NCBI GenBank assembly: GCA_017304125.1
Contig: JAFKLV010000103.1
Coordinates: forward strand, 1 to 6,561
Direction: 5' to 3'
DNA from: Sphingomonadales bacterium
GTDB lineage: Bacteria > Pseudomonadota > Alphaproteobacteria > Sphingomonadales > Sphingomonadaceae
DNA length: 6,561 bases
The translations under genes were made by a program, and so were the position numbers. Of the stretch, positions 5,559-6,561 are shown in pieces; position 1 is the stretch's first letter, and the number at the start of each line of letters is the position of its first letter. The notes below the pieces were generated by a model. It saw nothing but the letters and a program-made list of their open reading frames with translations. It was not told where the DNA came from and searched no databases.

Positions 5559-6561
5559 CTATTTCTTCAGCTCCGTCTCGAAGAACCGCACCGTCGCGGT
5601 ATCGGCCGTCAGCCAGTCCGAATGGCGCAGGAACCCGTGGATCTCGTTCGGCAGCACCAGTTCTTCGTAGCGGACCCCCGCCGCATCGAGCCGCCGCGCG
5701 AGATCGATCGTCTGGTTGAAGCGGACATTGCGGTCGTCGTCGCCGTGGATCAGCAGCACCGGCGATTTCCACCGCGCGACATCGGCGACCGGCGAGCTTT
5801 CGAAGGCGGATTTGAGCGTGGCCTCCCAATCGCCTTTCTCATAGCGCTCAACCGGCTTGGCTTCCTCGACCAGCGTGCGCGACCAATCGTGGACGCCGTG
5901 GAGATCGACCCCGGCCTTGAACGTCGCGCTGTCGCGGGCGAGCGCCATCGCGGTGAGATAGCCGCCATAGGATCCGCCCCAGATCCCGATCCGCTCGGGA
6001 TCGACCCCGCTCAAGGTCTTGAGATAGGCGGCCGCCGCCTGAACGTCGCGATATTCGGAGGCGCCCCGGAAGCTCGCCTGCGCGGGATGCTGAAACGCGC
6101 GGCCATAGCCGATGCCGAGCCGGTAATTGACCGACAGCACGGTAAAGCCCCGCGACACGAGATATTGGTTCACCGCATAGCTGTGCGCGTAATAATCCAT
6201 ATAGGGAAAGCCGAGCAGCATCTGCCGCATCGGCCCGCCGTGGACGAAGACCAATGCGGGGCGTTTGCCCGCGCCGCCGGCCGGCTCGAACAACTGGCCG
6301 TGGATCACCAGCCCGTCGCTGGCCTTGAACGTCACCTGCTTGGGGACGACCATCGGCGGGGCATAGCCGGTCGACGCCTCACCGATCAGTGTATCGCGGC
6401 CGTCGGCGCCGATCATCCGCACCTCGCCCGCGCGGGTCGGCCCCGCCGCGACGAAGGCAATACGCTCGCCGCCCGCCGCGACCGGGGTCCATTCGAGCCC
6501 GGTGCCACGCGTCACCGCCTGCGGCGCGGCGCGGTCGACCGGCACGCGAAACACGTGCCGG
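5559..6561 (-). CDS. S9-family serine peptidase (prolyl oligopeptidase/DPP-like), C-terminal part
   Basis: The minus-strand frame is open to the right window edge and ends at TAG 5561-5559, so about 334 C-terminal residues of a larger protein are visible; the start lies outside. The first 70 or so visible residues look like the last strands of the beta-propeller. The alpha/beta-hydrolase domain follows, with LVFVHGGP (oxyanion region), then SVNYRLGIGYGRAF. Counting from the valine at 6554, the catalytic triad is Ser195 in GIWGGSYGGY, Asp274 in HGDDDRNV and His306 in NEIHGF, all in family order and intact. Enzymes of this kind cleave short peptides after proline or remove N-terminal dipeptides or acyl-amino acids; the subtype cannot be fixed without the propeller. 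Such sphingomonad proteins are often exported, but the signal would lie outside the window. The GFA gene follows 27 bases downstream. Confidence 0.92.
   Translation of the reverse strand, partial: RHVFRVPVDRAAPQAVTRGTGLEWTPVAAGGERIAFVAAGPTRAGEVRMIGADGRDTLIGEASTGYAPPMVVPKQVTFKASDGLVIHGQLFEPAGGAGKRPALVFVHGGPMRQMLLGFPYMDYYAHSYAVNQYLVSRGFTVLSVNYRLGIGYGRAFQHPAQASFRGASEYRDVQAAAAYLKTLSGVDPERIGIWGGSYGGYLTAMALARDSATFKAGVDLHGVHDWSRTLVEEAKPVERYEKGDWEATLKSAFESSPVADVARWKSPVLLIHGDDDRNVRFNQTIDLARRLDAAGVRYEELVLPNEIHGFLRHSDWLTADTATVRFFETELKK

Noticed and set aside
6552..6554. GTG as the start of the S9 peptidase
   Set aside because: The frame continues open past it to the window edge, and the residues just after it belong to the middle of a larger protein, so the true start lies outside.

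Overview
The window is GC-rich (roughly two thirds G+C by eye) and densely packed with genes that have strong G/C third-position bias. Together with the gene set and a perfect GTTC-N7-GTTC motif, which is the LexA-box form known from alphaproteobacteria, this suggests an alphaproteobacterium, most likely a sphingomonad (Sphingomonas or a relative). That assignment is inference; there is no marker gene to settle it. I see no tRNA, rRNA, CRISPR array, insertion sequence or phage gene.

Layout. (1) The left edge (1-372, minus strand) holds the first 124 codons of a zinc-independent MDR-type oxidoreductase running off the window. (2) A 155-bp divergent intergenic region (373-527) separates it from (3) a Tat-exported phosphocholine-type phospholipase C (528-2573, plus). 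(4) A 127-bp intergenic region (2574-2700) carries a LexA-type SOS box and a 20-codon leader ORF. The stop of the leader overlaps the start of (5) a DUF763 protein with a helix-hairpin-helix motif (2701-3954). The stop of that gene in turn overlaps the start of (6) a YcaQ/AlkX-like DNA glycosylase (3954-5099). (7) On the opposite strand and convergent to it lie a GFA/CENP-V-fold zinc protein (5109-5531) and, 27 bp upstream of that, (8) the C-terminal part of an S9 (prolyl oligopeptidase/DPP-like) serine peptidase (5559-6561), whose 5' end lies outside the window.

How the genes relate. The most coherent unit is the leader ORF-DUF763-ycaQ operon: one promoter region, two TGATG stop/start overlaps, a DNA-binding-type motif in the first protein, a recognisable DNA interstrand-crosslink glycosylase family in the second, and an SOS box in front. 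I read it as a damage-inducible DNA repair operon in which the uncharacterised DUF763 protein is a likely partner of the glycosylase. The phospholipase, oxidoreductase, GFA protein and peptidase look like ordinary, independent metabolic genes.
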